From the NCBI GenBank assembly GCA_033980235.1, contig CM067067.1, forward strand, positions 11,882,901 through 11,946,900: 64,000 nt of DNA. Direction: 5' to 3'. Below the pieces are notes generated by a model that did not search any database, was not told where the DNA came from, and was given only the letters and a program-made list of their open reading frames with translations. Both the position numbers and the translations under genes were made by a program. Below are positions 23,786 through 36,389 of the stretch, piece by piece (position 1 is the first letter of the stretch; every line of letters begins with the position of its first letter). The DNA is from Diadema setosum. Its lineage: Eukaryota; Echinodermata; Echinoidea; Diadematoida; Diadematidae.

Positions 23786-24197
23786 CAGTTCGACCTCGAT
23801 TATCCGGCCTCCTTTTATCCGGAAATCTCTATTATCCGGACGTGTTCACGCAGTGAAGGACTTTTTTTTTTTTTTCATCCAAAAATTTAGAAAAAACAGT
23901 GATTTTAACATCTTTTCATGGATCTATTTCACTAATTTCATAAGATGTGCATGATAGGTTTCTCAATATATAATGAGGTAAAACATGTATGATTTTCACA
24001 AAAAGATATACTTTATTTTTGTGAAGAAGGAACTACAATTTTGTGCAAGCTAGCATACACCACCTAGCTGCCAGTGCACTGGGGCAGCAGCTTGGACGGC
24101 AGCTATATACATTAACATTGTGTCTCCCATATCCGGCTAATTCGCTTATCCGGATGAGCGCCGGTCCCAACATGGCTGGATAATCGAGGTCGAACTG
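23786..24197. mobile_element. pogo/Tigger-like nonautonomous DNA transposon
   Basis: CAGTTCGACCTCGATTATCC at 23786 is inverted at 24197. TA occurs at both boundaries (23784-23785, 24198-24199). Additional TATCCGG motifs lie inside each end, as in Tigger/pogo termini, which begin CAG and carry ATCCGG-type repeats. The interior (412 bp total) is AT-rich with a T-run and no transposase frame. Mobility would depend on a transposase from elsewhere. Confidence 0.9.
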
Positions 24198-24199
24198 TA

Positions 24200-26412
24200 C
24201 CATAATCCATGAAATGTATGTGATGGTGAACCTTGGATAAACACCTCAAAAACAGTAAATCTATGAAGATGAGGAGGTTAAAACACACTTCTTGGTGAAA
24301 GAGGTTTTAATGATAAACACCCTCAAACATATTGATATTTCTACATGCACCTGTACATGGAATGTTCTCAATCAAGCTCTTCAAAAGTAATTTCCCAGCA
24401 GGTGTTCAGGAAAATACCATCTACAAAATTAAAAATGCTACATTTACTGCACATCAAACAATATGATAAGTGCATTGGACTAAGTCTCATTCTTACTTTT
24501 CAATGCCCACTCTATTCTGCAGCTTCATCCTGTTCTGGTATTAATATCATTTCCATCTTTAGTTTGTTTCCTGTCTGACTCCCACGTCTAACATCTTGCA
24601 CCCCCCCCCCCCCCCCATCCCACAATATTCATACTGGTATTGTAGTTACTATATATGCCCCTTTCGTCAAAATAGTTTTCAAGATTTAGAGTCAAAGCTC
24701 CAAGAAAAATGTGGAATATCAATCAATTTGCACCTAGACCTGCTCTGTGTACCATATTCTAAGGCAGTACTTTCAATTGGGCCTCTGGTAATACCAAACT
24801 GTATATAAGATGATCTGTAAAAGTCAAGAAATTGTTTTACTGAGATCACTAAATATGATATTCATGCAGGAAAGAAGATATATGTGCGTCGACAAGCAAC
24901 TAGGTTCCCTCACTCAAAGATTTCTGTCATATTCCCCATAGATCAACTGGATTTGGTGTCTGCAATGACTCAGATGATGAATTAAATATATATCACCATC
25001 ATATATTACTTATGATCAGCATGCAATGTTTATTCGGAAAAAAATCAAAAATTGGAATGCATAGGCAACAGGAAGGAGCTGAGAACATATCATAGGGAGC
25101 ATGTATATCAAGCAGCATTTTGGGATGTGCTATCGTGATAGTGAATACTTTCTTCAGATGAATTTGTGTAGGAGTTTGTTTGCTTGTTTGTTAATCTATT
25201 CTTCTTTGCACATTAAAATATATCCAAAACAATACATAAATCATAAATGAATCAAAGAACGATTACAAAATGATTTATTACTAATATGATGATCAAGGAT
25301 TCTGCACAAGTTTCCATGGTGTCTAGTAGGAGTAAAGGGGGGAAGACATTCTTGAAAAAAGTTGCACCATAGTATGACAGAGATAGCACACCCATGTCAT
25401 ACATAGATAGCAACCCATGTTTATTAAAAGGAAATGACAAACTCCTCCATATGAGTAAAAGTTGCGTGGTTGCACATAGGCCTGCATGCTTCATTGTATT
25501 GGACTAACAAGAAATGATAAGGAAAAAAAAAAAAGGTGCTTTCGCTTTTCATGAGCAGTGGTTTTCAGACCTTGACAGGAGAGGTAGCTGGAATATGAGA
25601 TGCTTTTGCTGGGGGATATTGGTTTCCAGAGTTAATTTGAAGAAGGCTTGGACTCTGAGGAAGACGAGGCACCAGGTCAACATCAAATATGTGACTACTG
25701 ATGAGAAAAGGCCGCAAGAGAGAACATGAGACCCCCCAAAAAATGCACAACAGTGGATACATACATGGTGTCTGAAGCTAGCTGCTGGTCTGCTGCCTCA
25801 CTATGGGATCAACGAAAGGAAGATAATTATATAACATCATTTCATCCCTGGATGCCCACAGGATGAAAACCATGTGTTTCCATCATTACCATAAACCATT
25901 CATTCATTGTTTTTTCCTCATTTTTTTTTTTCATGTAGCATCACACAGGATGAATATCAATTTGGACAGCTAATCACAATTCCATGACCTTGGTGCCTTG
26001 ATACAACCAGAATGTTTGCCTCCAACGTGTTCAGAATGTTCTGCCCTTACACACACACACACACAAAAAAAAAAAAAAATCACTCAAGATAATACTTCAA
26101 AGATAAATTCAGTAAGATGAAAAGAGCAAAGGGCAGTAAAGCAGAAACTAAGCAACAAAGAAAGACTGAATATTAAAAAGTGATGAGAAACTCATTCATT
26201 GTTCTCTCTCTTCCCTCTCTTTCTCATGCATCCTTTTCCAGCAACATGAATAACCATGTTCCATTCTTGCTGAAATGAAGATTTTTTTATATTAACAGTA
26301 TCATTTATAATTGATACAACTATGGCAGTGACACGGTGATTTCAATCAAACTTGTAAGCATCAGTGCCTTCAGCATTGTCAGCTGTTAGTAAAGAAATTG
26401 AAGGATGACTTA
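24200..26412. other. AT-rich noncoding stretch
   Basis: Contains a C-run at about 24599-24617 and a CA-then-A run at 26049-26079. No gene recognised. Confidence 0.5.
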
Positions 26413-26996
26413 GACCCCGTTTACAGTGAGTGAAAGGGCCAAGGTTGGCCGTGGCCGCGCCCGGCCTTCATTTCACTGTAAACGCGCAAAAGGCCAAATG
26501 CGGTACCAAAATCGGCCGCGCATTTGGCCAAGGCAGTCTCGGCCGCAGCTCGGCCACGGCCGAGCCCGGCCTTTTCTCACTGTCAACGCAACCTGGGCCA
26601 ACTGCAGTACCAAATTAAGTCTGGCTTCCAGACCCTCTGCCCGTACTATTTCGCTATTCAGGATATTAACACCCTCAACGTCGAAAACTAGTATATTTTA
26701 AGGTGGTTTTGTCCTGTAAAGGCCTTTGCCTTTGGCAGAGGTGGCAACTTCGTCGCGGGGGATTCCAGTTGGCAAAGGGTCTGGAAACCAGACTATGGTC
26801 GGTGCCCTTCAAGTAATAGTGTTTGTTTACAAGCAGAGCGCCACTACGACAAAATATTGGAAGGTTTGAATTAAAAGCCCGGGCCGAGCCTGGCACTGTA
26901 AACAGACAGAATTGCAGGGCTCGGCCCCGCAACTGAGGCCGGGCTCGGCCCCGACTCCGCCGTGGCTCGGCCCAGCCCCACACTGTAAACGGGGTC
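26413..26996. mobile_element. GC-rich DNA transposon with multiple CACTGTAAACG motifs
   Basis: The ends are inverted: GACCCCGTTTACAGTG at 26413 and CACTGTAAACGGGGTC ending at 26996. The motif CACTGTAAACG or close variants recurs inside (near 26474, 26578 and 26894), between GGCC-rich blocks. Repeated subterminal motifs of this kind often bind transposase. TTA adjoins the left end and TTTA the right, so a 3-bp TTA duplication is possible but not exact. The superfamily is not assigned. Frames at 26426-26701 and 26675-26983 are not genes. Confidence 0.75.
26618..26794. mobile_element. Nested element with AGTCTGG ends
   Basis: AGTCTGGCTTCCAGACCCTC and, inverted on the right, AGTCTGGTTTCCAGACCCTT bound 177 bp inside the larger GC-rich element. 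The inverted ends are about 25 bp with two or three mismatches. It is most simply a later insertion into the host transposon. Confidence 0.7.
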
Positions 26997-27000
26997 TTTA

Positions 27001-28021
27001 ACTAGACTTTGTTTGGTAGATGATATTACATTATTTAGATGGCACATAAGCCTGAATAGAAGAGCTGACAATGAAAGTACCAAATGGGCTAAGTTTTTAC
27101 AGCAATTAAAAGCCAATATTGCTCGACATGTAATTCAGCACTGCAGTAACCAATAAAACATTAACATGATATATCTATACTACACAGTGTTGTAACATAA
27201 ACAGAAAAGGCATTGAATATCAGTGGGAGCAAGTTCCTGCAGGCAATTCTGAATTCTATTTCCTCTTTTCAATAAACTCATGAAAAAATAGCACTGTTGA
27301 CGGCTCTATCAAATACACATGCATAACGCCACTGTGATTAAATTTATGTAAATATCCCTTGTGCACATAAGTGCACATATTCCAAATAATGATCCTGCAT
27401 AATTCATAGATTCTGTTTTCCCATGCCATACCGTAAAGAAGATGGAAATGCATGATGCAACTTTGTAAACTTTTCAAAATTGCCCTGGATATTCCCCACC
27501 CACCAGATAGAAGTGGAATATTTGTCTGATTTTTCTGGATTATACCATAGTATAAAAAAAATGAAAAGGTTTAATAATCAAAAACTGATGTAGATTTGGC
27601 ATGCCAGTCAAACCTGGTTCTGAACCTTCCAAATTTCCCCCAGACAGAACTTGAGATCATCATAAATGTCATAGCATCCTTTGACATCTATATCAGGGTA
27701 CCCTTCACATGTCTCAAGGGTATGGTGGCCATTAAGAAGAACAACAAACTATTATCATAAGTCAGTCCCACCAGACTAAAATAGTTTTTATGGCAAGCAT
27801 ATACATGTCGCCATCCTTGCTGAAGTGTAAATTGCTTAAGTGTACTTTTAGAACAGATGTGGATGTCGACGTGCCAACTTGCCATTAGGTAACTTGCCCT
27901 AAATTCAGAAGGGAAAAAAAAAATCACACTGTTCTGTGCAAAGAGAGCCAAATGAGATGAGAGTAGCATTTTAATCCGAGTCAATTCTTTTTTCTTTTTT
28001 TTTTGAAAAGGCACAGGGATA
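27001..28021. other. AT-rich noncoding stretch
   Basis: No repeat, RNA or gene recognised. Confidence 0.5.
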
Positions 28022-28025
28022 TTAA

Positions 28026-28460
28026 AGGACAAGTCCACCTTCATATACATGTGGATTGAGTGGCATGCAGCAATGAATACTAGAACACATCAGTACAAGT
28101 TTAGGGAAAATTGGACAACCCCTTCAAAAAGTTATGAATTTTTAAAGTATCTGCGCAGTTACTGCTGGATGAAAAGACTACTTCAGTGTATGATGTCACA
28201 TATGTAGAACGATTTAAGCGAAATATAAAGAGAATTTCACAAAATTTTATTTCTTGAAAAAAACTGCACATTTCCTCGACTTGCCACTGATATATGTTAA
28301 GGGTTGTATCATTCCCCTTGCCTTCAGAAAGAAGCAAGCCAAGTGTCCATTTATTATGCGAGAAAAGTGAAAAATTACATGTATGTTAAATTCTCTTTAT
28401 ATTTTCTTTATATCGTTGTACACATGTGACATCACAAGCTATGATGGTGAAATTTACCCT
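28026..28460. mobile_element. Family A MITE, copy 2, right arm partly deleted (TTAA flanks)
   Basis: TTAA lies at 28022-28025 and 28461-28464. The left end AGGACAAGTCCACCTTCATA matches copy 1. The right end GGTGAAATTTACCCT is a shortened mirror image, joined directly after GTGACATCACAAGCT, so about 130 bp of the right arm present in copy 1 is missing. The retained end suggests an internal deletion rather than truncation. Confidence 0.85.
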
Positions 28461-28464
28461 TTAA

Positions 28465-29060
28465 AAAACTATTAAAAGAACTTCCCACAATGCAATACAT
28501 TGCAAATGCACTGTGCTTGAGAATTAGCAAGAGTAGTAGTAGCAGCAATTACTTCCTGAATTAGTTGTCTCCATAAACAAAGGAGTCATGTTCCACGTTT
28601 GCGATGATGGTTAAAACAGAATAACTACAAAAAGAGAAAGGGACAAATGAAACTTATTATTCCAGCAAACACGAATGACTATCCATGTCTCGTCTCAAAT
28701 TTGCCTCTTGCCTTCACTTTCTCATGTCATGGTTCTTGAGTTTCCTCTCCAAAAATCAAGATTCCTCCTGTCTCCCTCGTAGCAACCCTATACTTTGCTC
28801 CCATGAGTTTCTTGGAAATAAGTTCTAGGATGAAGATCATTAATGGCAGCACACTAAATAAACTTTCTCTGCATTTAATTGTCCTTTCCTGTGCATCTTG
28901 ATTTCACAACAAACTGTGGCAGTACCCTTCTTTTTTTCATCTCTTCTAATATTTATGAAACTGAAAGAAAATGTGGTATCTGATATCACAAATGGAACAT
29001 GATAAACTGCTTTGCTGAATAGTAGCAACAACAACAACAACAATTTTCCTCAAATCCATG
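28465..29060. other. AT-rich noncoding stretch
   Basis: A short CAA run lies at 29026-29042. Nothing else recognised. Confidence 0.5.
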
Positions 29061-29076
29061 AGGTCACTTCAGGTCA
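29061..29076 (+). promoter_or_regulatory. Perfect DR4 nuclear-receptor motif
   Basis: AGGTCA CTTC AGGTCA: two consensus half-sites as a direct repeat with four-base spacing, the arrangement used by thyroid hormone receptor- and LXR-type heterodimers. A chance match is possible in 64 kb, though an exact pair is uncommon. Confidence 0.4.
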
Positions 29077-29739
29077 CATTCAGATAAAAGAGCTTTGAAT
29101 TTTTCCAGGAAAATGTTATATGATGACTGTGAATGTGAATAACAAATCTTGATGTAAACAGCAATTTTAGGAACCTGTCACATTGATTTATGTCTTGAAT
29201 TTGTTTGGTTTGTTTTTTGTTTTATGGAACCTTTTCTTTCTTGCAAGTTACACTTCACGTCTTCTTTTGAAGATCGTTTCTGATTTTACAGTATGTTGTT
29301 CATCAGTTTGTGATGAAGATAATAATCAGGACCAGGACATGGACTGTATGACAAGTGCGGGTAAATACTTCCATACTGGACGCCTCCTCAACGGAGGGCC
29401 TACATTTCAGACACAGTCCAAAACTTTTTTCAAAGACACACACATCACAATGGCTATCTGAGAAATACAAACAAGACATAGGCACACATATAGCATGAAA
29501 TCCTATGCAGGCAGGATGTTGGCAAGATCACCCTTGATACCATTTGGCTGAAGTGTCCATACCAAGTGCTCGGTTACGAGACATTTCACCATTTTTGCCA
29601 CAGCATATATACCATATCTGCTGCCCAAAATAAAATAGTTTTGAATCATGCAAAAAATGGGGATGCATAATTGCATCTTCTTTTTTACTTCTTAAACTCC
29701 ACGCAGAACTCATGTGTGGGGACCTCCGCTTCAGTCATG

Positions 29740-29753
29740 GTCACCATAGCAAC
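29740..29753. promoter_or_regulatory. RFX X-box-like motif
   Basis: GTCACCATAGCAAC fits the X-box half-site pattern. Its reverse complement is identical to the motif at 49094-49107. Confidence 0.4.
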
Positions 29754-29759
29754 CCCCTG

Positions 29760-32700
29760 AATAACTTATCAGAGGGTTCTCCCTAGTGCCAGTAAATAAA
29801 TGAATGCAGGAGAAGAAGTGGCATTGCATCAGTGGCAAAAGGCCTCCTCATGTCCCAGATGACCTCACTGTAAATGGTAGTCTCCATCACAAGCCCCTTC
29901 TTCACATAGATTTTTTTTTTTAAAATGAGACAAAAACATTAACTCACTTTCACTGTACCATCTGTGGATGGTATCATGAAATAACTCTCCATCACCAGCT
30001 ACATTTTAAATCTGTAAGATCAACTGTACCTCAAGGAACTGATCAGCCTGGCTTTAATGAAGAACATTTGCCATATTTTGTCCAATATCTAATGTTTAAA
30101 CATCTACCGGTATCCATTTACTAGTAGACTCACAAATTTGTCCAACATCACTCTCACTTTGAATTATTTCTTAACCAGTTTTTCCTCAGAGATTGCTCAT
30201 GGTTAGTCAGATATCAATTTCCATGAATTTTCATCCCTGAGTTTTACATATTGGGATTCTAGCACCGAGCATTTCTCTGAGGACCCAGTTGTAACAAAGA
30301 TCAGGCAACAGTTAATGTACAAGAAAGAGACATTCTAAGATGATTATCAAAATATATAAATTACAAAAATAAACAAGTTCTATGCATGCTGGCAATGCTT
30401 GGTAGGTTTTATTATTTTGTTCTCCACACACAAGACAAAAGAGACTGGAAGACAAGACTAGACAAGGAGGAGGAGACACCCATTAATTTCCCCTATCAGG
30501 AAATCAAATAAGTCTAATTCCGTGTTTATACCTGTCCTTCCTCTAATTCACCTCATGTTCAGACTTGGCCTCATTCGTTCTGCTTGATGAGTGAACATTA
30601 CTTGCGTGTTCTTGCATGCACGAATGGCTATTCTTCAATGCTGCTTCAAATACTATTTTAAACGCACCAAGGAGAGGGCACGTGTTAAATTGGTTGGTGA
30701 GATTATCTTGAGAGACACAGATAAAACAGACAAACTAGAGTTCACCTCAATGACTGCACATAATTTGTGTATGTCTTTCGCTGTTCTTTGTGCTACATTA
30801 CATAACATATTAGGGATTTATCCCTTTCATTTCTACAGTGGAGCAACCAAGATAGTGCATTCAGACAGAAAAAAAAAATGTATAAGGTATAACATAAATT
30901 CAAAACAGCCTATATAATATGCCTGGGAAGTTAAATCCATGCAACCTTATAAGGTTCACTGCAATTCAACTTGACTCAGTTCTGTACAATCTTCCTCAAG
31001 TGCAAAGGAGTTCAAGCTATTGTAATATGAGGCAGATAGATGTCCACTGCACAGTGGATTACTTCATAGCCTGTTACAACCCTGCTTGTGTTACCCTCGG
31101 AATCTTAGTGGGGCGTTAATATGCAATGAATTATAAATGCATATTTCACAGAGGACTGTGCATTATACTGAGTTTCAGAACAAGTGCACTGCTGTGACAC
31201 TAGAAAGAGGCTCTGTACACACCTCAATACTGGCATTCACAGCCTCCCCCTGCCTCACGCATCTGGAATACCCGTTGCGACAGGAACAAGACCTTCAGTA
31301 TCCTTGAGTATAATACATTATTTCATTAAAAAAGAGAGAGATGATATTATTCTCATCTGGTATTAGCATCAAGGTAGTAAAGGGTCCCCAAGCAGTGATT
31401 ACCGATGCTCTAGAAATGTCTTTGGCATACGTCTCTAGTGAGTGAAAGGCATTTTGTATTTCTTTCTTTTCAAGGAAGCAATAGTATTGTATCTGTCTTC
31501 ACAACACATACATTCTACCACTATAAGCAAAAACTTTTTTTTTTTATCCATAAGCTGATTTACCCCAATAGGCCTACATATTTCAGTCAACTTTTCCCCA
31601 ACTTTGTCTTGCTGATTAGCAATATATTAATTGCCCCTGATATATATCAAATCACAGCCTTCTCTTTCCTGAGCACAAGCTATGGTTTCATTGCAGAAGC
31701 AGCTTGGTGGCAATCATCAACACAAAAACTACTAGTAAAGATGAAACAGTCTGGCAGTAAGGCTACTTCTGGGCACACCACAGGACAGAATTACACCAAC
31801 AGATCCTTGGGGTCATATCTCATGAATATACAATTGTGACATGGGGGGGGGGGGGGGTGGGGAGGTATGGATGGAGCGGTGAATTCACGAACTTTACTTG
31901 CTAACCCTGGGACACCAAGGCATAAATGGCAGTACTGTAATAGTGTTTTTACTTCAAGCAAAACACAATATACAAAATATGGTAATCCCTATAGAAAATG
32001 CATAGATTCATGAATGTTCCATTGAGTTTGCAACACATTCTTTCCACCTGCATAGATTGCTTTCCTTCTCTGCCTAGATCTCTCACATTGATGATACCAT
32101 TCTCCAAGGTTTCATTCTTATCACACCTCCCTGAAAAATCTGTTCTCTTGCCTCTCCTTGCCATCCATTAATCTAATTTTTCTCTTCTGACGGACGCATC
32201 TCTTCATTCCTTTACCCTCCTGATCTTTTCATACCAGGTCGGCAAACACCCCCATCCACCATATCATCCTCTCTATCTCTCACATATTTTTCATGCATCT
32301 CTTCTATTCCCTCTTGTCCTCCTAAATATTCTCCACCTTGCTCTGATCATACCGGTAGGAGGCTAATCAAGACATACTATGCAATCACTGACACCGTCTC
32401 TTGCAAGTGGATGAGGCTTGAAGATGTTATCCCCAGTGTTAGCTACCTAGTCTTCTCATTCAGACCTTAAATCAAAGTTGAATCCCTCAAACAATATGTA
32501 ACAGTTATGTGTCTCAGAATAAGGTACTAAGACTAAAGTTTATTGTCTGTCTTTGTCATTGTTGTATTTTCAAGTCATCAAACAAGACTGTGGCATGACA
32601 CAGCTAAGGTTTGACCTTATAAAATCATGCCATTTATTAATAGTGGAAGAACAACTTCTACTACTTAGTACTGGCAGAGTTCATCCTCCTCGGTAATATG

Positions 32701-32840
32701 TGAAAATGACTTTCACTGGAGTAATGTCTCTACGTCACTGCATAGTGTCAATTCAGAGTTGTGCGTAACCAAGAGGCTGAGGGGGAAAGAGGACCCTAAC
32801 ATACCACAGTACACCCACACAAACACAGAAACACACAGCC
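29760..32840. other. AT-rich noncoding stretch
   Basis: Contains a G-run at about 31842-31857 and a pyrimidine-rich zone at about 32180-32340. No gene recognised. Confidence 0.5.
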
Positions 32841-32846
32841 ATACAT

Positions 32847-32884
32847 ACACACACACACACACACATACATACATACACACACAT
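32847..32884. repeat. (CA)n microsatellite
   Basis: CA/TACA repeats. Confidence 0.9.
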
Positions 32885-32966
32885 TAAATTAACACTGTAC
32901 ATAATATGTGTATAGATATAGGCACATACACATTGAACAATCACTCAAATGGAAATAACACTTTAA

Positions 32967-33313
32967 AGGGGATGGCTTGTAACCGATCAGTGGGAATCAG
33001 TGAGAATGCTGAGAAATGATTGTTCCAATCCTCGCGGGATTCATTTAAGAGTACATTATATATCTACTGTTGTGTGAAAATTATTTGCCTCAGAACGGTC
33101 TCATATTCAAGTAATGTGAAGATTAATGCCCCGTCACTGACCAGGCACGCTAACCTGGAAACATTAAACTGCACATTATTTGAATATGAGACCATTCTGA
33201 AGCAAATAATTTTCACACAACAGTAGATATATAATGTACTCTTAAATAAATCCCACAAGGATTGGAACAATCATCCTCTAGCATTCCCACTGATCAGCTA
33301 CTAGCCATCCCCT
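32967..33313. mobile_element. Family D palindromic MITE (TTAA flanks)
   Basis: TTAA lies at 32963-32966 and 33314-33317. Both ends read AGGGGATGGCT going inward, then GATCAGTGGGAAT. The arms, about 140-150 bp each, are mostly identical, including TTTAAGAGTACATTATATAT and GTGTGAAAATTATTTGC. A small insertion in the left arm (about 32999-33009) breaks symmetry. Two frames on opposite strands (33020-33226, 33064-33270) give nearly the same peptide, as expected from a palindrome, and are not genes. Confidence 0.9.
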
Positions 33314-33583
33314 TTAATGGCTGAAAACATATATGGACTGGCAAATTAACTCACTGCAATAATCAAACATTTGGATTTCTTGCCTTTATGCCACCAATTT
33401 GAAACATTCCATTTTGTAGCAAGTCAGGAGGAAGTATCATATCAAATGCCCTTTAAATCTCATGACTACATTCCTTTTAATCAATATGACATTTACTTCA
33501 ATGTTTTTTAACAACAGAAATGCATTAAAAAACATAAACCCACATTACTATGCAATTGTATGCACATCGCTATACAATGAAAA

Positions 33584-33706
33584 GCACACACATACAAAAA
33601 AAAAAAATGGGGCACACACACACACATACACGCACACATGCACACACATAGACCCAAGAACATGAAAAAAAGGTGTACACACACACAAACACACACACAA
33701 ACACAA
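33584..33706. repeat. Interrupted (CA)n microsatellite
   Basis: CACA runs broken by A-runs and short unique pieces. Confidence 0.9.
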
Positions 33707-33714
33707 AGTGGCAT

Positions 33715-35632
33715 ATGCCACTATAATATCAAACTGACTGCCTTGGCTCAGGTTTCTCAACAGATTGACCGCCTGAAGTAAGAATAACAGCACTAATAAA
33801 GTTTGGAGCCCGTAGTGAGATAGGCTACTGTTCACACTCTCACTTTCACTAGCTTGGAAGTTGTGGCTCACAATCTGCATGATCCAACCAGGGTTGCAAA
33901 CCATACTTGTAACAAAGTTATATCTAAATTCCCTTTCTTTCAATTAGTTCATTTGGGGTTGTACTGGAATAACTTAACAGACAAAATTCAAACAAAATTT
34001 GTCTTTCCAAACTGAGGTACTTTGGACTTATCTTAATAACACATGCAAATAAGAACAGATTAGTAGGGACTATTTCAGTATTTAGCAGCCTGAGTAGTCG
34101 GTCACAATTTGACAATTTGTACACCTCAAGAACAAATTCCATCTCTAAATACCACTAATTGAAGTTTAGATGGTAACATACTCATGGGTCTTGGAGGAAA
34201 AGACACAACAAACATAAAGAATATATAGTGTATGGAGTTTTCAGTCTGTCTACATCTAATGCTGATAGCATAGTTCACAAAAACAAAATATCGTATCTAG
34301 CATCTTTCTCACATGACAAATTGTCACGCTGAACTTTCATTGGGAATGTAACATACAACACTAGAGATGACTATGATGGCACATTTTAAGCACATCTGGT
34401 AGTAATAAATAGTAATACTGTTTCATGATTATTTTTCCTGCTTTAATCATACGCACCCTCCACTGATGACAGTGATCTCAATATCTAAATATGACAAATT
34501 TAAATGTCTTACATAGTGAAGAAAAGCAAGGGAGAGCATGATATTGGGTAGAGTTTCTTGTTCTAGTTTTCAGATAACCACATGTGACAGTTTACGATAA
34601 TGCTAAACTCTGAGTCAAATTGGAAAAGACGCAGTGTGTATATCTATGACACGTGTAGTGAATGACCAACTTAAAACAACTGTCACACTACATGATCTAT
34701 CGTCTCCAAGGTAAGATGAGACGTCGGGGATGGGGGAGGCTTCAATAAAAATTTATAATATATAGGATTACCTCTGAGAGCTGCATGAGAAACTTTCAAT
34801 GAATATCATCTACTCATTAGGATGCACTTAAATGATTAGCAGTCTTCGGTTCCAATCATATTTCCAGGCTAGTGTATGGCTCTACGACACAACAACAAAA
34901 AAAAAAACACACACAAAAAGTGGCGGATCACCACTCCTACTCCACTAATATGAAGGGAGATGCCACATGATAAACACGCAATTAATGTTCAGCCAAGAAA
35001 ACTGTATGTGACCAACTTTTATTGCATTGTTTATGGACACAGATATCATCTATAACCTTTAATGCAAATGCTGGTCTCACATAATCTGGAGTACATGGAA
35101 ATGTTTGAAAGCCAACCATTCACAGTTAAGTTTTTCTAGAGGGTTCTGTTCAGAATGCAAGCAGTCACATCACATCAGAATGAGTGCACAGCAATTACTT
35201 GTGTAGGTATAAGCCAAAAGAATGATCTACTTCAGCTTTCACTTACAATATATGTCTCCACATGGAATTCTGAAAAAAAAAATAGTATGATATTGTGTGT
35301 GTTTGTATAAAATTTGTTTGCTGTTTTTGTGGGGGAGTGGGAAAGCCTCCAAATTTGGATTTTGTCTTTCTTCTTTCTCCTCACTGCTCTAGCCCATCAA
35401 TCTGTTATGATTTGTATGTTAGATTTCTCCTTGTTTAGTTTAGAATTTTCATCTACAGTGTATTTTAAGCACGACTATTCACAAGAAAATTCAGCAAGAT
35501 GCACTGTAAAACTCAACAATTTCTTTTAACATTTGAGGGGATGCGAAAGCATCAAGTTATTACACTAAACCCTCATGTCTCTTCCAGTCACCACCTGCTA
35601 GTAGAGAGGAATTATTACATGGGAGAGAACGA
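33715..35632. other. AT-rich noncoding stretch
   Basis: No repeat or gene recognised. Confidence 0.5.
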
Positions 35633-35646
35633 GTAACCATGGTGAC
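35633..35646. promoter_or_regulatory. X-box-like motif
   Basis: GTAACCATGGTGAC is an imperfect inverted repeat close to the RFX consensus. Confidence 0.3.
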
Positions 35647-35995
35647 AGCAATTCATCATGATCAGATTTGCTTCTGATAGCGGTAGATTATTTCTGTCTT
35701 CCCCCTGGCGACTCACACCTTACATGATGCATCTACTGACTCCACTTGGTAATCTGTTTACCAATCTTATATCACTGTGTCGCGATGGCAAATCACATCT
35801 AAGTCACAGAATGTGCATCAGCGTTCTCTTTGAGCATTTCTATGGTAACAGGCTCCAACTCACAAAGGAAAACTAAATCTCAGAAGTTACATCAGTTGGA
35901 TCAAGTGATGTTTGATAACAGAACATCAACCCAGCAATACAATTGCAAAGATGTTGCCCTTTTGTGAAGTCAGTAGGAGGGCAATTCCGCGGTTA

Positions 35996-36386
35996 GTAAC
36001 GTTACATTTAAGCAAATTCAGATATTTATTTTTACTACTTAATCACCATTTATTCATTTCAAGTCAAAATCTTGGTTAAAACATGTTCACCCTTCCCAGG
36101 TTTATGATATATAGAAAAGAATGAATACAATCCAACAAATATTAGAATTGTTATGGCAACTAAAAGGGCTGGTAAGCAACGTTACGAAAAAGGACATGAC
36201 AAAAAAATTAATGTCTTGGAAAAAAAATTGTGCAGAAACTCAAGTTACTTCAAACAAAGTGTTGCATTAATTTCAATTATTGCATCATGACAAATGTTCA
36301 CGCAAATATTTCTAGCAGTTCGACCAATAATTAATCAGCTAGACCCCCAAAAGCATGGTTAGTAACGTTACAGTTAGTAACGTTAC
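35996..36386. repeat. Cluster of GTAACGTTAC palindromes
   Basis: The 10-bp palindrome GTAACGTTAC occurs at 35996-36005, 36362-36371 and 36377-36386, each preceded by TTA. A close variant (GCAACGTTAC) lies at 36176-36185. The last two are 15 bp apart. TTCCGC lies just before the first and just after the last. The first copy is followed by ATTTAAGCAAATTCAG; a similar phrase (GCATTTAAGTGAATTTCAG) recurs near 36520. This may be a decayed repeat with internal binding sites. Confidence 0.6.
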
Positions 36387-36389
36387 ATT

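Noticed and set aside
26426..26983. Gene suggested by GC content and open frames
   Set aside because: The region is bounded by inverted transposon ends and the frames follow GGCC repeats.
33020..33270. Two similar proteins on opposite strands
   Set aside because: They mirror the arms of the family D palindrome and are not independent genes.
32847..33706. CRISPR-like array in CA-rich region
   Set aside because: The repeats are microsatellites without unique spacers, and the sequence is eukaryotic.
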